Source: Blastobasis lacticolella
Lineage: Eukaryota > Arthropoda > Insecta > Lepidoptera > Blastobasidae
Direction of reading: 5' to 3'
NCBI GenBank assembly: GCA_905147135.1
Contig: LR990053.1
Span: forward strand, 11,358,501 to 11,422,500
Length of the DNA: 64,000 nucleotides
The position numbers were made by a program, and so were the translations under genes. Below the pieces are notes generated by a model. The model made no database searches, was not told the origin of the DNA, and saw only the letters and a program-made list of their open reading frames with translations. The number at the start of each line of letters is the position of its first letter. Within the stretch, counting starts at the first letter, position 1. This document shows positions 32,386 through 43,108 of the stretch, in pieces.

Positions 32386-33329
32386 AATCGTCCTTAAACA
32401 TATGCGCGAACTAAATAAGAATACTATGAAAACAACAAGTCAAGTGCTAAATAACTAGGTTATGGAGTTCTAAAATTAAATAAAATGAGCTATAGGTACC
32501 AATGCAATTACGTTCTTGATCTGAAGTATAAAAGACTAAGTAGAGTGCCTATTCCTCCATATAAATTTAGAGCAAGTAGGTACTTCGCCAACTGGAAACC
32601 AAGACGATAACGTTGAGTTAGTTGGAGTATTATTAAACTTCCAGCTGTTCATTTTATTTATTTACGAGAATTTATTGTAAAGTAAAATTCCTCGGACAGA
32701 GATAAGTATTGCTATCCAACGAGGCAACGCAGCTATCTTCTGGGCACCATTCCGCGGGACAACGGTGTGTATGATTTTTTAAATATATACTATTTTAGTA
32801 TTAGTGTTTAATTTTATTTCTAATACTAAATATTTTGTCTCAATACATATCTTATATCTCAGTAAATTGTTCTGTGAACAAATTTTTATGGGAGCTACTT
32901 AAACCATATCAAGAGCCTAGAGAACAATAATGAGGTGTTTAAAGATCATCTTTATCATTCTGATCAGAGCAAGAAACCAATTACCTTTATTATCTGTGCT
33001 TTGTAATACCTTACCTTATTGTTACATCGATACCACAGGTTGATAATGAACGTACGATGTACATGTAAACGAACTTATGAATATAAGCTACATCTCTATT
33101 TCACGCTGTAGTCAGTAATTAATTATCAACAGCAAGCATTTCTCTCAGTTTCATACCATTGTTATAAATATCTAGGTTCATTAGTTATTCTCTGATATAT
33201 AAAAATTATATCCAGAACTACGGATTTTAAGTCTCATTTATGCTCGTTTGTGTTTTGAAAATACGAATTTGATAATTCTCTTAATTTTTTATTGTACCTA
33301 CTTAAAACAAACACAATATGTAAATACCG
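32386..33329. other. Unassigned AT-rich sequence
   Basis: No ORF, SINE box or terminal repeat recognised. Confidence 0.3.
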
Positions 33330-33850
33330 TAAAAGCCATTGGCCACGACGGAATATTCATAGAAACCTGGAATACAATAGGGAATCGGGGCGTATCACTG
33401 ACCTTTTCAACAGGATCATGGTCACGAGGATTATACCCGACGCGTGGCACATAAAAGTTATTACACCAAAAAGACAGTGTACAGAAGTGAGTACTTAGGT
33501 ATCAAACTTGTGAACCACACATAATGGTGCTGCACGAGTCTGGAGATATCCGCTCCGCTGTCAAGTCCCACATCTCTGTAGTTTGGGCCAAATGGTGGGA
33601 CCTCACGACATTCACCTATAACTCTGCAATCCCTACCTAGCTCCCATCATCAATGAGATGCTCAATAGATAAGAGTCGTCAAACTCCAAACTAACGAAAT
33701 GAAAACGCTGCGGTGGATGTACGGCGTTACAGGACTCGAACGAGTATGTAACGAGTACCTCGGTAGCACACTTAGCTTGAGAGATATTGCGGATAAGAAT
33801 AAAGAGGCTCCCTTGCCCAGGTTTGGTCACTTGCTATGTAAGGTCCTACC
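33330..33850 (+). pseudogene. RTE-clade LINE RT and C-terminal remnants
   Basis: 33336-33450, in two frames, reads KAIGHDGIFIETWNTIGNRG and then DLFNRIMVTRIIPDAWHIKV, matching the K.IGPDGIP.E.W..IG..G RT motif. At 33680-33830 it reads TLRWMYGVTGLERVCNEYLG and STLSLRDIADKNKEAPLPRF, the post-RT tail. About 200 bp between them is unreadable, so most of the RT, including YxDD, is deleted. Confidence 0.7.
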
Positions 33851-33985
33851 TTAAACCTTCTGGTATCAGGAAAGAGAATACGTGGTTACAGTTACAGCGC
33901 GAAAATCAGGAAAGCGGACTCTGTAAGAAGCAACTGTGTCCCATAACACTCTGCGATTTAAAGGGACTCATTGGCTTCATGTATT

Positions 33986-34447
33986 TCAATAAAAACCAAC
34001 CGTAGGTGAGTCACAGTGAGGCCAAAGATCACATGACCGTGTACACGTAACGCACCAATGCAAATATACTTGCATTGCATAGGCTTGGCAGAAGAAGTAG
34101 GTAGTTAAAGAAAGAAATGGGTACCACTCAGGCTTCTCAGGTATGGATTCGTTGATCACGGACTTCAAGATTTCAACCATATTATCATAAATACAACGTT
34201 CCGAAACCTCCAAACCTTCATCGCATCCAAACCAAACACAATGTACAACTCTGAGGTTATGTAGATGTATATGTCTCCGACACGGTAAATTTAAAGGAAA
34301 AATCGTCACAACAGCTACGTGAGTACTGGCCATTTCACCAACAATGCTATAAGTATCTGTTAAAAAAGCTCCACAGTCTACACAGCTATTACACCGGAAT
34401 ATGTATCTTCTGAGCTGTACAAGTTTCGTACACGACACGACGCACAT
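33986..34447 (-). CDS. Unassigned Cys-rich ORF, 153 aa
   Basis: Begins with a true ATG and runs 153 codons with 14 cysteines (for example FRCNSCVDCGAF, VHCVWFGCDEGLEVSERCIY). The middle (residues about 40-110) has balanced composition, as in real protein: NMVEILKSVINESIPEKPEW. An acceptor-like TTGTACAG precedes LRRYIFRC, so only part may be exonic. It is the longest frame in the window that I cannot attribute to a transposon. No family recognised; it may be a host exon, an unfamiliar element or chance. Confidence 0.3.
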   Translation of the reverse strand: MCVVSCTKLVQLRRYIFRCNSCVDCGAFLTDTYSIVGEMASTHVAVVTIFPLNLPCRRHIHLHNLRVVHCVWFGCDEGLEVSERCIYDNMVEILKSVINESIPEKPEWYPFLSLTTYFFCQAYAMQVYLHWCVTCTRSCDLWPHCDSPTVGFY

Positions 34448-34694
34448 ACGTTATATTTGACGACTCATCGTGTTCGTGACATTAACGTAATGGGACGAGT
34501 TTCGGGGCATGAGTGGTGAAAAAATGTACCCTTGACACAACAGAATGGCTGTGCCTGGAGAAATTTATCGGTTCCTGTGTCATTCAGTACGGTGTGCTGC
34601 GGGTGTTCGGGTCTGGCCATTATAGCTTTGTGTATAGCCTGTTTTCTGAAGTGATGTCCTATCTCTATATAATAACCATTTACCTATGAATTTG

Positions 34695-34825
34695 ACGGGC
34701 GTCGGTGGTCTAGAGGTAAAGGTATCCGACTTGCAAAAACGAGATGTACCGAATTTTGGATCATGGTCAATGCGGACCCCGCCTAACGCGCGAGAGAACA
34801 ACCGGGACATTAATTAAAAATAAGT
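34695..34825 (+). mobile_element. SINE-B with internal deletion
   Basis: Head GGCGTCGGTGGTCTAGAGGT joins directly to the tail GGATCATGGTCAATGCGGAC, ACGCGCGAGAGAACAACCGG, GACATTAAT. The whole body is missing, leaving about 130 bp. Confidence 0.75.
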
Positions 34826-35904
34826 CATTTTTTAATATGATAATATAAAGTAATAATTTTGTCTTCGTCTGGTTCTTGTTCAAAAGTCTATGTTTATGAT
34901 AAAAACCAAATTTCATCATAAACCTGCAACCTACAACTAAACTTATAATACTCAATAGTTAGATTATGGTTCCTAATGCGAATTCTAGAAAATGTTATAC
35001 TGGGACTATGGAGAAAATATTTCAGAAATGCTTGAATCGTGTAAAGAAGAAATGCAATACCTACATTTTAAATTGAAAATTCTTATAAAGAATCATAAGA
35101 GCAGCGGGCGATATCTACTTACCGCATGAAAAATAATGCAGGAGCTCTATGGATGCACGCTCGCATTGTGGTACCGGACCAGCATACAATAAATTTTCTT
35201 ATATCGCCAATAACAGAGCTCCAAACGGTACTCGTATTTTGTGGTACATTTTGGTACAACAATGCCCCATACGTTTAGCTTTTACAATATTTAATCCTAC
35301 CCAAAGTTGAGTTATTTGACTGGAGAAACAATTCGTTTGTACATTTTGTGTGAGATTTGTGTTATTTAACGGGTATAAACGAATGTAAGTAGCATACTTT
35401 GCGTTTGTACAAAAAGGCGACAATTTTGCGTTAGGCGAAGAGGCTATTATTTTAAGGCTCAACTGTTACTCGTACCTACTATGTTATTGATGAAAGCTTT
35501 TTTATGATTGTATATTTTTAAGATTATCCTACTATTTATTAGAAAACACTTATTTTCGCTTTTATTTACTTTGCGAATGAAAATGGGTTAAATGTGAAGT
35601 CCCTAACCTACGAATAACGTACTTACTGAAACACTCAGACAGGTTACTTGTCTCAAAGTCGATGGTTCAATCCGAATAAACAAGATTGATGGAGTTCTCC
35701 ATTGTGGAACCGCGTGAATTCCAAAATAAACAGAAGTGTAGTAGGTCTCTTGCTTTCGACATTTTATAGCAACTTATTTCTTTGTGAAAAATAATAGTCT
35801 CATCATTTATTCAGATTTACCCCCATATATACACCCCCACATAACACAACATAAGCATCTATAAAATATTGGTAGATGAGATCTATCAACTTAAACGTAA
35901 TGGG
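34826..35904. other. Unassigned AT-rich sequence
   Basis: Minus frames at 34767-34955 and 35199-35462 show no domains. Nothing else recognised. Confidence 0.3.
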
Positions 35905-36135
35905 ACACGATATGCACATATGCAGTGAGTGTCATGTCAGTGTCAAGATGCATGTCATTACGATGTCGTTAGCGTGCGATGTGCGCAGACTAAATATAAA
36001 AAAATGTTCTAACACACGACATGCATCCGACGTGTATCCAACGTGTCGCGTGTCGCGCCATGTGCAGACTTCAGCTGTACGCGACGCGTCGTATACATGT
36101 ATCTGATGCGTCGGATGCATGTCGCGTCATGTGCG
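35905..36135. repeat. CG/ATGC-rich region with 16-bp perfect inverted repeat
   Basis: CGACATGCATCCGACG (36017-36032) and its exact reverse complement CGTCGGATGCATGTCG (36108-36123) enclose further CGTGTCGCG-type words. The whole region is built from CATGTCG/CGACATG-like words on both strands. Confidence 0.6.
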
Positions 36136-36530
36136 AACTGCCATACAGAGATTATCTCAGCGTAAAAACGAGAACCTATTTCCAAAGAAAAGAGTAATAT
36201 AACATTAATTTATTTTCATAAGTAAGTAATGGAATAAAGTGCCCGACAAGTGTGTTTGAACTTAACTCATAGTCGGAACGTTTATTTGCAGTGAAACGTT
36301 TTCAAATGTTTTCAGTATTTATCCTCAGACGGCCGAGGCAAAGACTGAAGTGAATACAAAATAAATGTTTTTTCATTTAGCAGCTCTTTTGTGTTCAGTG
36401 GTTAAAAGCGGACAACGATATATGCGAACATTAAGGGAAACAAAGCGCTATTCCTGCTTTTTACGCTTTGTTGCTATATCAAAAAAGTTTTAGGCGGAAC
36501 GGATAATAGGCATGACCGAAAATCGTACAG

Positions 36531-37212
36531 GCGATGCGTACGAGGCGATCGATGGATTTGTGACAGATCGCTTTATTGCGAGAACTCGATTCGAATTACA
36601 AAAGAATACCCAATACATGTAGTTTTACGTGATTTTGTATTGTTACTTCAAGTATACTGGGTGCTGATATTTACTGCAATAACACCAAAACGCACTGCAG
36701 TACTTAATGTGCCAAAGTTCTAACACGCATATTTAGCCGTTCATTCAATCACATAGGCGATCGATGGATTTGTGACAGATCGGTTTCTTTCGAAAACTCG
36801 ATTCGAAATAATCGTATGTTTCCACTAAAATACCAAATACATATAGTTTTACGTAATTTTGTATTGTTACTTTAAATATAGTATTCAGGATGCTTGTATT
36901 TACTGCAGTAAAACCAAAACGCACTGCAGTACGTAATGTGCCAAAGTTCTGACTCGCATATTTAGCCGTTTATGCAAATACATATGCAAGGCGTACAAGG
37001 CGATCAATGGATTTGTGACAGATCGCTTTATTGCGAGAACTTAATTAGAATTACACAAAAACACCAAATCAATATATATTACAGGATTTTGTATTGTTAC
37101 TTCAAATATAGTACACCGGGTGCTGGTATTTACTGCAGTAAAACCAAAACGCACTGCAGTACTTAATGTGCCAAAGTTCTAACTCGCATATTTAGCCGTT
37201 TATGCAAATACA
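36531..37212. repeat. Tandem satellite-like repeat, three copies of 212-243 bp
   Basis: GATTTGTGACAGATCG recurs starting near 36555, 36767 and 37010. Each copy is followed by TTTTGTATTGTTACTT, then CCAAAACGCACTGCAGTAC, AATGTGCCAAAGTTCT and CGCATATTTAGCCGTT. Copy 2 has an insertion of about 22 bp. Imperfect palindromes around CTGCAG occur in each unit. No ORF. Confidence 0.9.
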
Positions 37213-38396
37213 GTGGCTTTGCGAAAGCGGCCCGGGTGGAGGGGCGGTCGGCTCACGACAAAACACTATACGCGCAATTTCCGCAGCGAGTCCGCATTGT
37301 GAGATAATGTGTTTCGTTATTGTTGTCACCGAGAATAATTGCTGTTTTCGGTTATTTCAGGGAATGTTATAATGTTATTGGAGATCTAAAGATAACTAGA
37401 TATATAATGTTATGTGAATATCTAGCTTTACTCCTAAATAACGAGAAAAGATTGAACTGGTATATATGAGGTGCCGCTAGAGAATGCAATCCCGGACCAT
37501 ACCTAATTTCGATCCTGGTGTTTGCGGGACCGACTTATCTCAATCCCGCTGGATCTCGGTATTTGCAGGATCCCGTAGAATGCTATACGACTTCGAGGAT
37601 ACATAATAAAAGAGTTAGAAGAGCAACTAACCATAATGTGAAGTATTTTTTACCTCTAAGGTGACAAACAAGATTACCTCTATGGTCCAATTCTCTGGCA
37701 ACAGCAAATATTAAATTTATAGTAAAATAATACAGTTGGCGAAGCGAAGTTGACTGAGGTCTTCCCCTGGGGACTCTGAGAGCCTCGACAGCCGATTGGT
37801 ACCCCTTGACGGTACACCTATTACATTATTATGTTAATTTATATCAGCCTGAATCATCCCACTGCTGGGCAAAGGCCTCCCCCATATTTTTCCATTATGA
37901 TTTTAATTTCCTTGTTATGAGAGTTTGCAATAACTCTCTTACTTTATTACGGGTCTATCTTCGATCAACCAACGTCAGGAGCGCATAAAGCAGGAGCGGA
38001 TCCCATAAATCAACTTCAAGCCAATGGCAGGTGATAGGTTAACTTAGAAAAACAAAAATAAATTCCGGCCATGTACATGTTAAAATAATGGGAAATTAAA
38101 AAGTCAAGGAATTGGTATGCTAGTATGTCTTTGGGTACTTGACATTTTATGACTATTTTGCTTTTACGGTTACCTACAGTTATTTATTTTTCTATACCTA
38201 TTATTATTTTGACTCTGAATGACCGAACGAAAAATCATGATCAAAATAAAATTATAACCACACCAGTGAAAGTTTGCAAAAAAAATTTCAATGAAATGAC
38301 CAACCATGGAACTCAAAATTACGACATCACCCAATTTAAAACCTACTAGAAAAAAATTTACTAGACTGGCAAATTACTTTAAAGTTATTATTTCAG
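37213..38396. other. Unassigned, with a short LINE-tail fragment
   Basis: 37842-37890 (CCCACTGCTGGGCAAAGGCC) matches the end of the LINE tail at 59840 in inverse orientation. 37480-37580 repeats ATCCCG words (CAATCCCGGACC, CAATCCCGCTGG, GGATCCCGTAG), perhaps a decayed dispersed repeat. Confidence 0.35.
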
Positions 38397-38517
38397 AATG
38401 GTAGTACACAATACCATGCCGGAGACCGAGCGAGGTGGGACAGTCGTAGCAGGAAAGCGGACCCTGGGCCCTCACGAGCCGCGCGGGAGCGCAACCAGGA
38501 CATAATGCTAAGATAAT
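38397..38517 (+). pseudogene. RTE-type LINE C-terminus and 3' end
   Basis: Reads GDRARWDSRSRKADPGPSRA then ARERNQDIMLR, the last residues of an RTE-like pol. At DNA level this is AGGAAAGCGGACCCTGGGCC, CGCGCGGGAGCGCAACCAGG, ACATAATGCTAAGAT. The DNA end resembles the SINE-B tail, and the AGGAAAGCGGACC segment matches the RTE fragment at 25955. SINE-A follows immediately. Confidence 0.7.
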
Positions 38518-38518
38518 T

Positions 38519-38868
38519 TTTTTTTTTTTTTAATGTTATACGGTAGGCAAACAGGCAAGCGGGCCACCTGATGGAAAGTGGTCACCACTGCCTATAGACA
38601 TTAGCAACACTAAGAGTATCGCTAATGCGTTGCCCACCTCTATAACACGTTGCTCTGGCAGCAAAAAGCAAATGCCACTCCACTGCCAAAGCCACGGTTC
38701 CCCAAATCCCCACCCCATGGAGCACTGGAAACCTTACTCACCGGCAAAAACACAGTACTATTTAAAAGAGTATTATTTAGCTGCGATATTCTGTAAGGTG
38801 GAGGTACTGCCCCAGTCGGGCGGCTCCAATTCGAACGAGATACCCCGCTATGCCCTACCTCTCTTAAA
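38519..38868 (-). mobile_element. SINE-A, full-length type
   Basis: T-run, then GGCAAACAGGCAAGCGGGCC, GTGGTCACCACTGCCTATAG and the collinear remainder to CTACCTCTCTTAAA. It sits between an RTE 3' end and the first recognisable Tc1 codons. Its own boundaries are T-run left and CTCTTAAA right. Confidence 0.85.
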
Positions 38869-38869
38869 A

Positions 38870-40393
38870 GAACGGCGTAGAACAGCAGGAGTATCAACGG
38901 TCCAAAGAGTACTCCAACGATTTTACGAGAACGGCATGAACATCAGAAGACTAGCAAATGGTAGGCCAAGGTGCAAAACTACACAAAATGACTGATTCAT
39001 CAGTATGCCAGGAAATCAACATCTCATGGCTGTTCAGGTCCGTAACAGCCTTCAAGAAATTCACCGCAACAATGTGAGTACTGACACGATCCTACGACGA
39101 CTTCGTGAAGCTGATATAAAGCCTCATACGTGAGGTACACTGAAAGTTTTGCGTAACTAATTAATAAAACAATTTACATGTAAAGTTTACTGCTTTTCGA
39201 AGTATTCTCCATTACATTTTAAAAACTTTTTCATTCGGTCTAGCCATTTTTGTAAACTCAAGGACGGTTGAAAGTTCGCGGCTCTTGCGACCCCAGTAAA
39301 ATGTGAAACCTCTCATCAAATATTTAACTTTTGGGAAAATAAAGAAATCGCATGGTTCATTCGCATTGTACACCAATCAACTCAAGTCCGTTATTGTTCT
39401 CGGGTGAGTTCATGAGGAATCAAGCGGCAATAAAGTTTTTTAACTTTTGAATGTTTATGTAAGATATTTTGAATTCGGCTCATACCAATCTCCAAATGTC
39501 CTAGAATCTCTTCATAGCTGATACGTCAGTTTTCTTTAATTAGTTGCCTGACAGTAGCCACATTTTTCTCAGTTATCGCAGTTGAGGGCTGACTTGCACG
39601 AATTTCATCATGGACGCCTTACGGTTCTTAAATAAGATGCTTCCCTACCAAAAGCATTTTGAAAACAGACAGTTGAACTTTTAAAATCATAAACAATCAT
39701 CGCCCTATAATTTTTTCGCGTTTACTTCATTTTCGCTACAGCGACGAAAAAAAAAACAATTGACACGCAATGATCGCCCACTTTTTTTTAATCTATTATT
39801 TATTTCCTTTTGTTTTAACCTTCGAAATTCAAACATTTATGAGCGGCCAGGAGCTCAGAACTTTCAGTGTGCTCTATGTAGGCCACCAAATGGCCCTGAA
39901 CAGATTAGAGAACATCGAGTTGCCAGGTTACGATTTGCTCGAGAATACATGCGATGGACAGATGAAGGGTTATGTTTTCTGATAAATTATTTACTTACGA
40001 TGGAAAACAAAGAGCATCTAGACGACCAGGAGAACGGTATCATCAAGCGTATTTTGTAGAAAAGACGCCATTTGGTGGAGGATCAATTAAAATGGTATAG
40101 GCTGGGATAACTTCAGAAGGTCGTACGGACTTAGTAGAGATAGAAAACGGTTCTTTGACTGCTCTCAGTTACGCACGGGAAATGTTAAATCAGTAGCTGG
40201 TCCTTTCTTAGTGAATATGGGCCTAGTATTATGCGCGACGACAAACTACGCATTTGGTCAACGCGTATATGTGTGGCCAGCTTATAGCCCAGATTTAAAT
40301 CCCATAGAACATGCGTGGGACGAGCTCGGAAGATTCATTAGACAACGCTCTCCAACTAGCTTGCACGAGTTAAAGAGTGCAATAGAGGAATAA
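38870..40393 (+). pseudogene. Tc1-like transposase, split by a mariner element
   Basis: N-terminal HTH part (38872-39130) reads GVSTVQRVLQRFYENGMNIR, RLANGRPRCKTTQND, a stop, then LMAVQVRNSLQEIHRNNVST and DTILRRLREADIKPHT. After a 740-bp interruption the catalytic part resumes: RPPNGPEQIREHRVARLRFA, REYMRWTDE, then a frame-shifted FSD box, GGGSIKMV and AGITSEGRTDLVEIENGSLT. The segment that should hold the second aspartate is damaged. The frame ends with VWPAYSPDLNPIEHAWDELG, containing the last acidic residue of a DD34E triad. There are multiple stops and frameshifts. Terminal repeats were not identified. Confidence 0.85.
39137..39871 (-). mobile_element. mariner-like element, internally deleted, nested in Tc1
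   Basis: Ends are ACACTGAAAGTTTTG (left, about 39139) and AACTTTCAGTGT (right, about 39858-39869), a short terminal inverted repeat. On minus from about 39735 the transposase reads SQPSTAITEKNVATVRQLIK, EILGHLEIGMSRIQNILHKH, then stops. After a deletion of the catalytic centre it ends SLQKWLDRMKKFLKCNGEYF near 39200. Target-site TA is readable on the right and mutated on the left. The flanking Tc1 text is collinear across it. Confidence 0.8.
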
Positions 40394-40423
40394 TGATCAA
40401 GCATAGACCAAAACCGTAAAAAA

Positions 40424-40460
40424 AAAATTAAAACAGCATGTGGCATGCTGTTTTAAATTT
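40424..40460. repeat. Perfect short hairpin after the Tc1 stop
   Basis: TTAAAACAGCATG pairs with CATGCTGTTTTAA across TGG, 13 bp perfect with A/T extensions. It lies about 30 bp after the transposase stop. Confidence 0.6.
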
Positions 40461-40504
40461 TTTCGTCTTAATGAAGAGACATAGTGTAGGAAATACAAAG
40501 TATT

Positions 40505-40750
40505 CATCATCACAGCCCGTAACAGTCCACTACAGGACTTAGGGCCTCTCCCACGAAAGGGGAGGTTATTGCCATAATCTTCACGCTTGGCAGGCGGGTT
40601 TGAGATCGCAGTGTTTAAATAAAACAACGGAAAATGCTGCTGCCCATTTTCCAAACTACGAAGACTCTTGATCTTTTGCCTCGAAAATATTATTCGCCTT
40701 GTACGACACCCATGAGCGTAAGGGGTTGGTGCTATTCTACTCTGCCGGAC
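40505..40750 (-). repeat. Repeat D, long copy
   Basis: CAGTCCACTACAGGACTTAG, GGGGAGGTTATTGCCATAAT, TTTGCCTCGAAAATATTATT, CGCCTTGTACGACACCCATG and CTACTCTGCCGGACACCACA are collinear with 58910-59170 over about 245 bp. The partial copy at 30866 is inverted. Confidence 0.8.
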
Positions 40751-40859
40751 ACCACACGGCCAAAGTATTAAAATAACTAAAAAGTAGAATGTTTTATGAT
40801 AAACTGCATTTTTGTTGTCCTATGTTATCTATGGATTTAATTAAAATTGAATAGTGTAC

Positions 40860-41285
40860 ACGCCTGTGTCCCACAGGTGGGGTAGGCAGAGACTATGGAC
40901 CGCCACTTTGCTCTGTCTTGACACAACTCCCTAGCCTCGCATACAATCCACAGCTCTTTTCATACATCTCCTTTTATTCTTACCACTTTGGGCCCCAGCT
41001 TTTTTGAGAACATACTGATCTGATCAGTGAATTTTTTTCTGGGTTTTTCCTCTTTAGAGCCGGTTTTCCAGATTCGCGCTATATACCTCTTTCGTCAATC
41101 TTCTTTCATCCGTTCGCTCTACATGCCCGAACTATCTCAACATCCCTATTTCTAGTTTTGCCACAACATCATCTTTCATGCCACGCCTTTCACGGATCAC
41201 TATATTTTTAACTCTGTCACTGAATTTTACTCCGCATACTTTCCTCATTTCCACGTGTGATGTATTTCCTTTTATATCAGTCATC
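40860..41285 (-). pseudogene. LINE pol C-terminal fragment (RTE-like)
   Basis: Minus strand, several frames: EMRKVCGVKFSDRVKNIVIR, ERRGMKDDVVAKLEIGMLR, FGHVERTDERRLTKEVY, then KKLGPKVVRIKG and EARELCQDRAKWRSIVSAYP. This is the post-RT region of an RTE-like LINE, of another subfamily than 25955. Stops and indels occur throughout. Confidence 0.75.
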
Positions 41286-41450
41286 TAAATTATACTATAG
41301 TTTTACGAATTAATCTTATGAATTCATTAAAATATCACGCTTTTTGTTAGCGACCCGGTGTATTTTTTTCAATTTTTACGTAATAAACTAGAAACGAAAA
41401 CGACCTGTCTCTACCAAGGAGTAAAAGAAGTGAATTATATTTGGTAGATC
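41286..41450. other. Short AT-rich spacer
   Basis: No feature recognised. It leads into the perfect inverted repeat. Confidence 0.3.
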
Positions 41451-41570
41451 TGTTATCGGGTTTGTTACCACGGTTAGTATTGTTTTTACCTCGATATTTC
41501 GACGCAGTTCAGAAATCGCAGAAATATCGAGGTAAAAACAATACTAACCGTGGTAACAAACCCGATAACA
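41451..41570. repeat. Perfect 50-bp inverted repeat, 20-base spacer
   Basis: 41451-41500 (TGTTATCGGGTTTGTTACCA ... TACCTCGATATTTC) is the exact reverse complement of 41521-41570. The spacer is GACGCAGTTCAGAAATCGCA. Similar ACCTCG/CGATATTTCGACGC words occur near 46785 and 21500. A Penelope-type terminal segment is my best guess. AGTGAATTA (41430) and AGTGAATAA (41588) flank it as possible target duplications. Confidence 0.95.
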
Positions 41571-43108
41571 TGTGTAGTGAAAGTGTAGTGAATAACCACG
41601 AAAGCCCTAAAACCTATATCCAGGAATAGTCCCTTTTCTTTGTATAAGACCAGTTATCAAACTTGGTTATATACGAGAAACAGTGGGTACTACAAATTTC
41701 CCTTGTCCGTGTAATGGCTAATGTATTCCATGACTAACAGCCATGCGTATTTTATTCGCTTTTACTACTCTACCGCCATTTGGCACTAGTCTACCAACAT
41801 CATATATTAACAAAGAGTACCTTATGAATGTAACAAATGTTACGGTGAAGATATATTATGGTTGGAATAACTTCTTACATTTTATTATTTTCAGTCATTA
41901 TCATCCTCAATCCCGGATTTGTCCAGTATCCGCTTTCCTACTATTTCTCCTGTATTTCTCTCGATCTTTGGCATATGCTTTGTCAAAATTACAAACTGTA
42001 AAAAGTGTATATAAATTCAAAAAATACAAAGAGTAAAATGTACAATTAGTAAAGATTACAAACTGTAAACGGCTTGCCCGCCACTCTCCCTGGTACGACA
42101 ACTCGCCTGGTACAGTTTCTGGTCTGGCAAGTTGTACATTTTTATGAATCGCCTCTAGCTAGCCTTTTGCCCTATATAGCCAGGCGAGTTTTCTGTTAAG
42201 CCATTTTTCCAATCCTTATGTAAGACCTTATGGACATTTGTAACTAATGTGGAGCAAACGTGGTTAGTTCATCTCCTGGGGCTCCGGCGTCCCGGTCTCC
42301 CGGACATCTATCGAACTACCTGCTATCATTAACTGTTCGAGGTTTTGGCAATCTTTCCCGACTGTGTTACCGAAGAACTTCATGATGCAGTGCCGGCAGA
42401 TAGTGGGTAAACGGGTATTGATAGAGTCCTACTGCCGATAATGATGAAATATACAAAAAACACGTATAGGTACGTCATCATTATTATAGCAGTAACTACC
42501 TATTAGTTAATATAATACCTAAGTCATATAATACAAACTAAAATACCCCAACAAATCATATTAAAGTGGTCCAAGTAAATAACCCTACAATCAGGTTTAC
42601 AAGCAGGCATTAAAACCGCTGACCGAATCCACACAATTTCCTTAATGTTTAGCTCATTAAAAAGAATCGCTCAAGCATTAAACATTCAGTTAAGTGCTTT
42701 AATACCGTTAATGGTAGACAAACTCCGGTTAACTCTGTATTCGGAGCTCAACCATCAAAGCACCAGCGAAATGTTAACTGAAACAATTTAGTCTGCAACT
42801 AAACCGAATTTTAACCTGAACGTACACAACCAAGCTCAAATTAGTTTGCAACATAACGCCATAGCGACTTAGTAACTAAAATGTTAGTGTAAATTTATAG
42901 AATATAATAAATAGGTTTATTTCAAGATGCAATACAAAATATATAGTTTACAGAGCGTAACAAACAAAGTAAGTGCTTGCTTTTCGCAAGGAATCGGAGC
43001 CGACTCAGCATAGGTACTGTGGCTAGTCGGTAAAACTAACAACACTGATATGATTTAATAAATGAACGTTGACGTTTTGGGATTTCATTATTTCCTTTCC
43101 TCTTTCCC
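41571..43108. other. Unassigned; includes short RTE-tail similarity
   Basis: 41905-41945 (CCCGGATTTGTCCAGTATCC, GCTTTCCTACT) recalls the RTE 3' text at 25955 in the same orientation. 42060-42180 repeats CTCGCCTGG words. No gene. Confidence 0.3.

Noticed and set aside
36531..37212. CRISPR array
   Set aside because: Only three long repeats of more than 200 bp with no unique spacers, in a eukaryotic context. It is a satellite-like tandem.
38519..38868. Peptide frames within SINE-A such as 38536-38718 and 38640-38897
   Set aside because: The same frames recur in other SINE-A copies because the DNA is repeated. There is no coding constraint.
41441..41629. 62-codon protein across the perfect inverted repeat
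   Set aside because: Both arms are translated in one frame only because the inverted repeat happens to lack stops. There is no start context or domain.
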